The notes under the pieces are model-generated. The model did not search any database. It was not told the DNA's origin and saw only the letters and a list, made by a program, of their open reading frames with translations. Shown piece by piece: positions 46,183 to 57,100 of a stretch of 64,000 bases of DNA. The position numbers were made by a program, and so were the translations under genes. The stretch is from Cenococcum geophilum 1.58 (Eukaryota; Ascomycota; Dothideomycetes; Gloniales; Gloniaceae): positions 2,972,836-3,036,835 of the forward strand of contig KV748187.1 of NCBI GenBank assembly GCA_001692895.1, in the 5' to 3' direction. Each line of letters begins with the position of its first letter. The first letter of the stretch is position 1.

Positions 46183-47381
46183 TCACCGTTCGATTTTCTG
46201 CGCATCCCTATCTAGTAACTCCCTTGCAGCAATCAATTCCGCCCCATCATAGCCGCCCCACCCAGGCTCCTTTGCTGAACCTCTCCGCACGATTTCTGCA
46301 AGCTTGGAAGTTGCAAGCTCGTGCAGCTTCTGGACGGCGGAAATGGAGGGTGGTGCAAGGTCGCCGAATATGGAATCTGAGGATGAGGGGGCAGGCTTGG
46401 AGTGATCGGGAAGAAGAGATAAGAGCCGTTTCGTTGTCTAGGAGTGGCGTTAGTCGTCGGATAGGAGAGTTAGGGTTGGGCATGGGATGTAGGTATGGCC
46501 GGTGAGGACTTACTAGTTTAAGGCCGTAGTAGCCTCGGAGGTAGTCGTCACAGAGCTCAATGCTGCGGCAGAAGCGGCGCATGGATTCTAAAAGACCTTT
46601 AAGGGTATTTCCGTCGCTACCGTTAGAAGAGGATGCTGTTGCGGAGAGGTAGAGGAGTTCGCCCATTCGTGCGTGGATCTGACGTAGATTTAATTTAGCC
46701 CACTTGATGTGTATATAACATGTGTGATAAGGTACCGTGGACTTACACTCCACGCATTCGGCGTGATCAATAGAACTTCCTCTAAGCTATATATGGCTTG
46801 CGCATACATGTTCTGCGTAGCGTAAAGATCTGATAGCTCGGCCCAAGCTTCAGCATCTGTAGGTGAGGCATCGAGTAATTCGACGAGCGCAGCAATAGCA
46901 TCTGCAGGGCGTGACATTGACCGGAGAAGCGCTGCCCGTCGTTTTCGGATTGGCTTAGTATGGTCAGTATAACGATCCGTAACATCCAAGCATGGATCAA
47001 GCCAACCATATTCGTGGGATCCGCCTTAAGTATACTCTCATACTTTTTAAGAACCTTCTCCAGACCTATGTTATCTACCGCTACAGCCTCTTCGTACATG
47101 CCTTTTAGCGCCATAACGCGCTCGTTCTCTCCGCCAAAGCGCGCGGTCATTCTGTCGAGGCAGAGGCGGGCCGACTTGTCGTCGCTAGTTCGCAGAGAGG
47201 AGAGAAGGAGGTTCTCATGAATCATCCATGTTTCTGGGGTTTCGGAGGAAAGGAGGAGCGAAATTGGCCAGGGTAGTGAGCTCGTGGGAGAGCTTTGTAG
47301 AACTCGTGGAGCTTGTTGAGACATGTGGAGGGCGGTTTGTGAGGAAATGTGGGGTGGAGGGTCGAGTAGTGAGGCGGACAT
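46183..47381 (-). CDS. EMC2: ER membrane protein complex subunit 2
   Basis: EMC2 is the cytosolic TPR-repeat subunit that scaffolds the ER membrane protein complex, which inserts tail-anchored and multi-pass proteins. Four exons (47381-47007, 46953-46747, 46678-46514, 46437-46183) with introns of 53, 68 and 76 bp give 333 residues, a usual length. Landmarks: ETPETWMIHENLLLSSLRT and DDKSARLCLDRMTARFG in exon 1; KRRAALLRSMSRPADAIAAL, ASPTDAEAWAELSDLYA and QAIYSLEEVLLITPNAWS (TPR units) in exon 2; IHARMGELLYL in exon 3; SKLAEIVRR and a C-terminal GYDGAELIAARELLDRDAQ in exon 4. The first intron has an unusual donor (GTTGGC) but its removal exactly restores TNM-PIRKRR. The start at 47381 is chosen because an upstream in-frame ATG adds non-family residues. 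It is divergent from APL5. Confidence 0.93.
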
Positions 47382-47779
47382 TTTGGAAGTGGCAAATGTT
47401 AATGTCAGGGAGAAATATCCAAGGAGACCCAACGCTGCTCAAACCTATGCGTAGTATGGATGATGTCTGGCTTTAGGATGCTTGGCATGGCGTTGAATAT
47501 GGGCCCTCGGAGAAACCACGGCGCGAGCGATTGCTCAATCGTGGTGCATGTCGAGGCATCCTCGTGCATGAAATAGCCATACTCGCTGCACTCGCGGGAC
47601 TTTCTTTTTGCGAGGGACGAACCTGATGAGAGCGACCGGAGATCTCCTCCCAAATACGTTCATGATTTCTCAACATCCATGAACATGCCTGCTGGCTGTC
47701 CCCGCTACCGCCCACCAACCCCTCGGCCTCGTACACCCTAGCTAGTTGACACTGAACTCCTACTAGAAATACCGCCGCC
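47382..47779. promoter_or_regulatory. Divergent promoter between EMC2 and APL5
   Basis: 398 bp between two divergent start codons must hold both promoters and 5' UTRs. No canonical TATA box or known operator is evident. Minus-strand open frames across it overlap the UTRs and are not called. Confidence 0.6.
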
Positions 47780-50700
47780 ATGTGAGCCATGCCCCTGAAC
47801 CATACCGTATGTCGGAAAGCTAACTAGGGATTTATTAAGGTTCGAGAAATCGTTATATGACCTCATTCGAGGTTTGCGGACTCATAAAGGCACCGAGCAA
47901 GAGTACATTCAAATGAGCTTGAAGGAATGCAGGAAGGAAATAAAGAGCAATGATATGGGTATGAGGTTTAAGCCGGTTACGTTAGGGGAGGATAGCATAC
48001 TAAGGAATACCAGACCTAAAATCCACGGCTCTCATGAAGCTCACCTATCTTGAGATGTTTGGCCATGACATGTCATGGGCTTCGTTCAATGTCCTAGAGG
48101 TCATGTCCTCTCAAAAATATCGGCACAAACGAACAGCGTACCTTGCTGCTGTGCAGAGCTTTCGCCGGGACACGGAGGTGTTGATGTTAGCCGAGAACCA
48201 ACTGAAGAAAGTATAGAAAATACTCCGCTGTAGCTGTACCCATAATTGATTGGCTAAATATGGAGTAGGACATCACATCCCCAACTCCCACGGTCATCTC
48301 TTTACCACTTATGGCCATCCCTCACGTTATAAATCCTTCCATGGCAAATTCGATTTTATCAGATCTCTTGCCGCGTTTGACTCATTCTCACGCCGCAATA
48401 CGAAAGAAGACCGTCGTTACGTTATACAGACTTGCGCTGGTCTATCCGGAAACGTTACGGCCAGCATGGCCAAAAATCAAAGAAAGGCTACTTGATGAGC
48501 ATGAGGACCCTAGTGTTACAGCCGCCATAGTGAACGTTGTGTGTGAACTAGGATGGCGGAGACCGCAAGATTTCCTTTCTTTAGCCCCTAGGCTTTTTGA
48601 CCTGCTTGTAGAAGGAGGTAATAACTGGATGGCAATTAAAATCATTAAATTAGTAAGTATATTAGTATTGTATTATTTTATATAAGCTAAGTAGTGGCAG
48701 TTCGCAACATTAACTCCATTGGAACCTCGGCTGATCAAGAAGTTGCTTCCGCCTTTAACTAAGATTATAAAGGAAACCACTGCCATGTCACTCTTGTATG
48801 AGTGCATCAATGGTATAATACAAGGTGGGATTCTAGACGGTGTCGAGGGAACCGCCGAGGATGAGGAGATCGCGCGATTATGTGTAGGGAAGCTTCGTGG
48901 GATGATGGTAATAGAAGGAGACGCAAATTGTAAGCTAAGATTTGCTGCCATTCACAGTTTTTTATTCTCATATGATTCCAGTAAAATACGTTGCACTGCT
49001 CGCTTTTGAGAAGATCGTACAATCTCACCCACATCTGGTGTCCCTACACCAGGATGTGATATTGGAGTGCATTGATGATGCCGACATCTCGATACGAATG
49101 CGTGCTCTCGATCTCGTGGTTGGCATGGTTAACAGCGACAATTTGGTGGCAATAATTGGACGTCTGATACGCCAACTTCGAAATGCTCCAATAGTATCAT
49201 CTGCCGACGATCCTGCAAATGACCGGGGAGGCCAGAGTGGTGTTGTTCCGGCTGCGGATTCAGACGACTCCGATGCGGAAGAGTCTCTTCACAGGGCAGA
49301 ACAGACTTCAAATCAAGCACCACCTTTACCCGAGGATTACCGGATTAGTGTTATTAAAAAGATTCTGGAGATGTGCTCCCGCGATACATACGCTAATATC
49401 ACTGACTTTGACTGGTACATTGACGTTCTAGTACAACTTGTCCGGGTATCACCAGCGACGAAGCTCAACCCTGCCATGGAACATGACGAACTGTCTGATT
49501 TTGGGATACCTGAAAGCAATGGTGACGTTTCGTATGAGATTGGGTACGAGTTGCAAAATGTAGCGGTACGAGTCAAAAGTGTCAGACCGGAAGCCTTAGA
49601 GGCAGCACAGTCCCTAGTACTTGTGGATCGAAAAGACCAAATGTTCCCCGCCTCTGGAAATGGTGGTCAAGGCGTACTCGAAGCTGCCGGCTGGATAGTT
49701 GGAGAGTATGCAGACCTGCTCACGAAACCCGACGGAGTCATGACCTCGCTCCTTCACCCATCAACCACGCAACTGCCATCTCATACTCTCGCCATCTATC
49801 TTCAGGCGATCCCTAAACTTTTCGCCAGCATGGCTGGACACGACCAAATTTCCTGGACCCCAGAACGCAGAACGCTCATCTCTCTTCTTATGGCACGGAT
49901 AGTCCACTTTTTGGAGCCACTCACCACGCACCCGAGCTTAGAAGTTCAAGAGCGGGCAGTGGAATACCTCGAGCTTATGCGATTAGCAGCCGAAGCTGCA
50001 TCAGGTACAGAGATTGGGACCAACCAAGGCGACTTTATTGACCCTCCCTTTCTACTTACTCAAGCGATACCAGCACTTTTCACTGGCTTGGAGCTTAATC
50101 CAGTGGCCCCAGGTGCCCAAAGAAAAGTACCACTGCCGGAGGATCTCGACTTAAACACACCAATAAACTCAAATCTGCAGTATTTGCTCCAGCAGGCGGA
50201 ATTGGAAACAATCTCCGATGCAGATGAAGACGACGTATACAAAGCGTACAATGAACGCCCAAGCGCCCATGCCGAAGCATCAATAACTGCGGCTGACCGC
50301 CTGGAAGCACCTAAATCCGAGCCTGCTTCATATCAAAATGCGGTTGAAGAAGAGTATCTAGACCCCGACATCCTAGCAAGGCGTAGAAACGAGCGTCGAG
50401 AACGCTACAAAGATGATCCCTTCTACATCGATCCCGAACGCGATCGCGATTCAGGTGTCTCAACGCCTCTCCACAACATCCTCAAGTCTAATAACGGTGA
50501 CGAACTCGACATTGACTCAATACCTATCATGGACCTCGACCTGGAGAGCAAAGATCGCGGGGCCTCGGAGCAACGTGGCAGGGAAGAATCAGTCCGCGCG
50601 ACAGCGAAGCGGAAACCGCGTCGCAATTTCGAAATCATGATCGATGAGACTCTCGGTCCTGACGAGCCTACCTCTTCTCGTGGCTCATCGCGCCCAGATC

Positions 50701-51146
50701 TCGTCCGCTCGTCACAAGCCAAGGGGAAGAAATCTCTGCTAGAAGTTGACTCGTCAGGTCTCGGCTCCCTTTCCCTCGAGGATGATGGGCATGGGAACTC
50801 GAAACTCGATATCGAACGCCGTGAGGCTGAGGAAGCGGAGATGGCGAAGGCTTTGAAGGAAGTCGAGCGGTTGAGGCTCGAAATGCAAAGGGCGGCTGAA
50901 AGAATTCATGCCAAGGATGCACCGCCGGAGGGAACGCTCGTCAAGCGGAAAAAGAAAAAGACAAAGGCTGTACCGATGGGATCTGCAGAGTTGGCTGGGG
51001 AAGTGGCTGAGGAAGGAGATGGGACTGTCGTGGTCAAGAAAAAGAAAAAGAAGGTAAAGACTGAAGAGGGGCAAGCCGGGGGCGGGCTTGTTGAAGGCGC
51101 GGATGAAGGGGTTGTGAAACCAAAGAAGAAAAAGAAGAGATGGTAG
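47780..51146 (+). CDS. APL5: AP-3 adaptor complex subunit delta
   Basis: The large delta adaptin of AP-3, which sorts cargo from the Golgi/endosome to the vacuole. Six coding exons: 47780-47781, 47840-47958, 48014-48210, 48269-48652, 48701-48929, 48982-51146, introns 48-58 bp, 1,031 residues, normal for fungi. The mature start reads M-FEKSLYDLIRGLRTHKG. The Adaptin_N HEAT solenoid includes TALMKLTYLEMFGHDMSW, VLEVMSSQKY, YLAAVQSF, AIRKKTVVTLYRLALVYP, DPSVTAAIVNVVCELGWRRP, NNWMAIKIIKLFATLTPLEP and MSLLYECINGIIQGGIL. The C-terminal hinge is acidic, then very Lys-rich (KRKKKKTK, KKKKKKVK, ending KKKKKRW). The start codon appears to be split AT/G by the first intron (GTGAGC...TTAAG); the codon directly before FEKSLYDL in the genome is AGG. 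Confidence 0.93.
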
Positions 51147-51683
51147 GTGCTTTTGGATGAGCCTGTTGCTTCCGGGAGCTGAATTATTCTAATTGGGTGG
51201 TTCATTGGATGCATGTGCGGCATGTGACGGAGGCGTTGATTGATCTCAGGATGAGGTTCAATTATTATGCGAGCATTGGAAGTGTGGTGTTGATCATTGG
51301 CGAACCGATATCATAAAGGGGTAACTTGAAAGTTAATAGATAGAGGACACCAGAACGATTTCAAGAGACACGAATTCGCTCAAGTCTACCAAGACACACG
51401 CAAAGGCTTCTTGAAATCTGGAATACACCCTCGCAATGAGATACCATCCCACCTGAACGCCTTATTCCTGAACTCAGCCCAGCCGAGCATGCAACGTATG
51501 CTGTTCAGCTCGTGCCAAACAGATACCTGGATATCTTAGCACACACCCCTTTTGTTTTCCTGCTCCTCTAGAAACAATTCCTCCGCCGCGCTTTTCAATT
51601 ATTGTTTTATATCTCGCTGAGGAACATCCCGCCAAACCTGACTGTATCATTTTTAATTGTTCGACCGAGAGTAGACGAGTTGA
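51147..51683. other. Intergenic region between convergent genes
   Basis: 537 bp holding the 3' UTRs of APL5 and YSY6. No gene, RNA or repeat seen. Confidence 0.6.
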
Positions 51684-52196
51684 TTAGAAGAACAGCCGTA
51701 GGAGCTCAAAAATCAGACCACCGCAGACGACGAAGGCGAGAACGGCTATGAGAGGATGATGTTAGCCATGATTGTTTACCCAAACCAACTGCAGCAATCC
51801 CAGATGTGCCAACCATGCAATGCCCACGGTAGACTCTTCAACGTATCTCTATCATGTTGTTTCTGCCCTGTCCCATGACCCGTAATCCATCCTCCTGTTT
51901 TCTTGGGCCCCTTTTCCCCTCATCCTATCCCATGCGACTCTTGCTTATTGCTATTCGGAGGGGTTCATGAGACCTCAACGTACCTATCCAGCCTTTACTA
52001 ATCGGGCTCTTGAACTCCTCCTTGCGCTTGACCTGGCCCTGTGGCTTGCCGCGCTTGGCCTGCTCAGATTTGGCAAACTTTGCGTTTGCAGCGCGCTGTT
52101 GGGGTGTTTGGGCCTGGGTGGAGTTAACAATCTGATATGCCCAAAGGAGACGCTGCGGAGTAGCGCAAGGGGGTCGCTGCGGAGGGATAGTACCAT
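51684..52196 (-). CDS. YSY6: YSY6/RAMP4-type stress-associated ER protein
   Basis: A 64-residue tail-anchored protein of the RAMP4/SERP1 family that associates with the ER translocon and supports secretion under stress. Coding exons 52196-52194, 52113-51984 and 51745-51684; introns 80 and 238 bp. The spliced start is M-AQTPQQRAANAKFAKSEQ, followed by the basic cytosolic part (AKRGKPQGQVKRKEEFKSPI) and one C-terminal membrane segment (IAVLAFVVCGGLIFELLRLF, residues 44-63). The first coding exon is just the ATG. Its donor GTACTA is weak, but the acceptor has a TTAAC branch and the joined N-terminus fits the family. A different 5' exon is possible. It is too short and too spliced to appear as one open frame. 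It is divergent from the gene at 52,606. Confidence 0.88.
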
Positions 52197-52605
52197 TGTT
52201 GCGTAAGTAGTCCGAGGATCGGAGGATTTAGTCGCAGGAATTCGGGAGGCGCGGTGTTTATCGCGGAGGATGCAAGAGGGCCGAGAAGTTTATATCTGTC
52301 GTCAAAAAAGAAAGCTCGGCGCTGGGCGACCTGGGGGGTTCTACGAGGGAAAGTTTGACGGTGCTGCGGCGGAGTTGGAAGGAGGGCAAAGTTGGAGCCG
52401 AAACGGAACATCTCGACCCAGAAAGTTTTTGCAGACGCAACGCCAAAGACCACGTTGCGACTTTGGCCCGCCTTCGACTCATTCGCGCATCTAGCTGCTT
52501 TGCTAGGAATTCGCCTAGCACTGTCACCTGTTTCTTATATCTGTCCTTTACTCCTCGGGCCTTTGGGTACAGCTTCTTGTTGCCTAAATTCCTGCGTGAC
52601 TGCCA
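52197..52605. promoter_or_regulatory. Divergent promoter between YSY6 and the 52,606 gene
   Basis: 409 bp between divergent starts, GC-rich in the YSY6-proximal half. No named element is recognised; overlapping open frames of up to 109 codons look like chance frames. Confidence 0.55.
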
Positions 52606-53140
52606 ATGCCGTCTTCAAGCTTCGTCACCACCGGCGCCGTGCGAGCTCGTCCGCTCGTGCAGAGGGCGGTGGTGGGCCGGATGAGGTATTTCTCTTATCA
52701 GCCTCCTAATTCTCCGTCAAGTAATAGCAGTGGTGGTACTGCTGCAAAGACCCCTCATGTATGTCATTCTCGTCTCCTCTTTTTAGCATATATTAAGAAT
52801 TGAACCTTTACGTCTTGAACACCGAAGAATGCCTGCAAACCATTGCTAACAGGTGTTTCTGTAACAGAGAGCCTTCTACTCGGACTTCGGATCTCCTGTC
52901 CTAAAAGTCTTCCTCGGCGCCCTCTTCACGTACCAAGCGCTGTATTGGGGATGGATGAAGCTGGAGACGTTGGATGTCAAGGATGAGAAGAATGGTATGT
53001 GAGAATGTTTAGTTCAATTGGGGTTACTGCAATGAATGAGCTGGGGGGCTGACAATGAGTGTTGTGTAGCAGAGATTGCGGCGCTCGAAGGCCAATTGAG
53101 GGGCTTGACAGAGGGGAAGAAGGAGACGGGCAAGTCATGA
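52606..53140 (+). CDS. Small conserved fungal protein, probably mitochondrial membrane
   Basis: Three exons (52606-52758, 52868-52994, 53073-53140; introns 109 and 78 bp) give 115 residues. The N-terminus is rich in Arg and hydroxylated residues without acidic ones (VRARPLVQRAVVGRMRYFSY), as in a mitochondrial presequence with a likely cleavage near RYFSY. A conserved block RAFYSDFGSPVLKVFLGALF leads into a single hydrophobic segment (residues about 60-80, rich in Trp/Tyr: TYQALYWGWMKL), then a short charged C-terminal helix (NEIAALEGQLRGLTEGKK). I recognise this as a type of fungal mitochondrial inner-membrane protein but cannot name it with confidence. Phases agree at every junction. Confidence 0.8.
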
Positions 53141-54147
53141 ATTGTCATACAATCAGTGAATACTGATGTGCGGGGTGGCTAAGAGCTGGAAAACTGATTG
53201 AACTTGTCTGCAAGTCCTGAATCCGTTAGAATTGGGTCAACTCGGGCAGATGCCGCTCGGAAATCCGATGGTACGATGGACTGGCGAAGATCAGACTGAC
53301 CAGAGATTGGCTTCGGGCTACTAAAACTACAGAGGATCGGAATGGTCTTCAGTGGCGCTTACCAAGAAGCTTCGTGCTCTACTAGCCTCGCCATCTGAAG
53401 CATCGGCGACAGTAGCAATGCCGGTCTTTCAGTCTATCCAATTATCGCGGATTATATCGATGCCAGCCAACACAGAGCCTTTTCTATGGCTTCTTTGGCA
53501 TACAACATTGATGCGCATCCTCGTGTCCGACAACAACAAGCCTCAGGTGTCTCTACACTGGATACTCCTACTCCGGACACAGGTTCTCCATGACCATTTA
53601 AGGTGATCCGAGATGCAAAGTCTTGCGTCATGTGGCAACATAGGAGCTTGAGGCTTGGTACTGTGAGCAAGATAGTAATATTTGTATGTAGTCTTGGAGG
53701 CAATGGATAACTTGAACTTATGTAAACTATGTCATCACAAAAATATGAATATCAAAGGTTGAGCACCATTTTCCAGCTAAAGGAGGCAAAGTTACTTGAG
53801 ATAAGACTTGAAGCTACAGAAATCTGATTCGTCCTTTAAAATAGTTAATGCATAAACGTGATCTTAGTCTACATACGTTTCTTTTCTCAACTGTGCTATG
53901 TTGTGAGGTTTCTGTAATTCAGGGGCTACCAACGGTTCACTGGTACAGCCGTTGGGAAGCAACCTAAGCTCAGCTTCACAACTTGTCAGAAGTGATTCGA
54001 ACTGAAATTCATAAAAAACTTGTATACAAAGGCTCGGCCCAAAAGTGCCATGATATCAATTTTTACAGAGAACATGCCACCCGAACGCCCCTGACCCCCA
54101 CCAAAACACCACAATGCCTCATCATGCTACCCGGACATTCTCACCCG
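53141..54147. other. Intergenic region between convergent genes
   Basis: About 1 kb. The 84-codon plus frame at 53,352-53,606 has no domain and unusual composition. No RNA gene or repeat seen. Confidence 0.55.
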
Positions 54148-57100
54148 TTAAGCAACCTGCCCATTCCTTCTCTTCGCCTCTTCCAACGCAGCCTTCATCC
54201 TGGCTTGTCTCTCCGCCTCCTCATCTACCACCCCGACGACCGTAACCGCCTTCTCCTTCCCTCCGCACCGCTCGACCAGCCCCTCCGCCTCATGCAGCCC
54301 TTCCTCCAGCACCTGCAAGCGGTGCTTCAGTTCCTCATGCAGCCTATGGTTGTCCTCCTTCATCTCGGCCTCGAGCTCCTTGGGTCTCTCAGCATCCGCG
54401 CCCTCGGCGCGCGCCTGCGCAATTTCGGCCTCGAAGACCGCATCGTTCAGCTGAATCTCGACATCATTGAATAGCGTCATTAGCTCTGTCGAGCTCCTCG
54501 CCAGCGCGCGTACCACCTCGCCCGCGCGGCCCACAACCTCCCTCTGTCTCTCGCTCTCCACCTTCGCCGCCCCGGCAACCCGCTCAACCGCCTCGACCAC
54601 CGCGTCACGATACGCTTTGTCATCGCCGACGGCGCGCACCGTGGCCTCCTCGAGCGTGCGGATCAGCCCCGCGATGCGGTCCGCGCGGTCGCCGCACGCC
54701 CGTAGCACTGCCTGCCGTTCTGCGTTCTCAAAGTGCCGTTCCACGCTCTTCATCTTGGCGATGTTGCCCACAGCGTACAGCGGCTGGATCTCCGTGCGCT
54801 TGTAGCGCCGGTCGCGCTCCGCAACCGCCTGCACCACCTTCTCGTGCCGCAGCTCGACGAGCGCGTGCAGCTGGCGCATCGCGTCCATGGCCTGCAGGGC
54901 CGTTGGTGGCGTGGCGTCGTCGGCAGCAGAATCGGGGTGAGAGGAGAGGTCTAGCGCGACTTTCCCTGCGACGCCCGCCTTGACGAGGGCTTCGCACTCG
55001 ACAAAGAGCTCCATGAGCCCTTTGATCTCTTCTTGCAGGCGGTCGTAGACCGGATCGAAGACGCCCTCGACGTACGTCCGGTACTCATCGCGGTCTTCCT
55101 GCGCCTTCTTCTTCGCTTCGCTGACCTTGAACTCGTCCTCCAGTGCCCCGATGTCCGCATACGAGATTTCGTTATTGTTGAAGAGCTCATCCGTACGCGC
55201 TTCCGACTCTTCCTGCCGTGTGCGCCTTGCCGCGTCGAGTTTCGAGCGGCGGGTTGCCGCCTCCGTTTCCCAAGTGCGTGTGAGCGTCGGGATGTAAGAA
55301 AAGTCGGCCGGGGCGGCGGCCGCTGCGCTCTGGATGGCAGATAGGCGAGCGTGGGAGGGCTGTGGAACTGTGGAAACGTGTGGGGGGAGGAGGTTGGAGA
55401 GGACTTCTACTGGATCCGGGCCTGTGATGGAAGCGCGGGCTGAGCTAGAGGAACGAGCTACGTTGATAGGAGCGGGGGTATCGTCGACAGGCGGGGGAAT
55501 GGAGTTTGAGGTAGTGGGACGTGATCCTGAGTTCGCTTGCGGTGGTTCGGGTTCAGAAAAGAAAATCTCATCCCGCTGGTCAGAGATTTGGAGTGGGGCG
55601 ACGGAGAAAGACAGTGATTGTCTATGAGAAAGTGGCTGCCTGTGTTCCATCGCTGTGGTAGTAGATGTGATAGTTGTTTCACCCGGAGTGTAAGGCTTGT
55701 AGAGAGGCTGAGGCTGCTCTGCGAGTGTAGGCGCAGGTGCTGGTGCGGGTGCAGGTGCAGGTGGATCTGGAGGTTGTAAAACCTTGCTGAATTCATCGCC
55801 TGTTGAGCTAGTAGGTGTAAGGATCGTTGTGGACTGAGTGGATGGCTCACTACCACTCCCAACTATGCTTCCGCGATATGGTTTGTATGCAGCGTTGGCA
55901 GGGCTTTCCGTTCTTAGAGGAGCTGGCTCTATGCTTGTCTTGATTGGAGATGGAGGGCCATGGTGTTGCATTTCCCTAACGAGTGTCATTTCTTCCGGGC
56001 CTGCTGACATGATAAAGGAATGCCCCGTAGACACGTTTATGCCTTGATCAGACTTCAACGTCGGTTTACGTGCTAGAATTGGTCGTCCCCCAGGGCTATA
56101 TTCTTCTGGGCCTGGTTCCGTAATAAAAGAGTCCGACGGAATTGGTACAGTCATTTCGGGTCTCTGAGGCATTTCTCGAGAGGCTAAAGGAGCAGGAGCA
56201 GGAGCAGGAGCAGGATCTTGAACGGTCTGAACAGCAACAGACTCAGTAGGAATCTTGGGCTCTTCTACAGGTGCTGGAGCACTGCGGTGGTATTCAATGC
56301 CCCTGATTTGAGACTCTGCAGCTAAGAAATCCGTGAAGACTTTAATCTTGTCTTCGACAGCTACAGCGGCAGCTTCCTGACGGAGCATTACGATGTACCG
56401 TTCAAGAGAGTCGGCGTACCAGGGGTCAATATCCGGAATCAAATCCCGCGGTTGAGGTGGCGCTGCTTTCCTCGGTAGTTCTTCTTGTGTTTCAACTGTC
56501 TTTTCTGTAGGTGCTTGCGCTGGGGGACCCCGCCCTCCATCATCGACCACAAAAACCCCTGTGGCTAGTGAGGGGGGGCCATGAGTATTCCTTTGGGTAT
56601 CCTGAGTTTGTATCTTGGTTTCACCGGAGGATTGACCCAACTTCCAGCCTCCATCGTCCATAACAAAATCGGTCGTGGCTTGTTCCTGCTTCGCATGACT
56701 TGCTTCCTCATGAACTTCATGGTGCACAGTAGGTTGACTTGCTTGCGTCCAACCACCATCATCCATTACGAAGTTGTTTGCAGCGGGTGGTGAGGGCTGT
56801 CTCTGAGCTGGGGGCTCTTGGTGTGTCTTCGAGCCTCCAGATGACTGGACCGGCGGCACCCATCCTCCATCATCCATGACAAAACTCTGAGCTGCACCTA
56901 GCTCCAGAGTATGGACAGGTTGGGTAGGGGCGTGTGTTGTTGGCGGTATAGCAGCTTCGTCCACAACATGTTGGTGACCTTGCGTCTCTTGTGAGGAGGG
57001 CCACTGTTGCTGCCATCTTGTGGTGTCTGGCGATTTCTCAACAGGAGCTTCATGCATATCTGGGCCATGCGGAAGAGGTATCTCAGGGGCCTTCGGTGGT

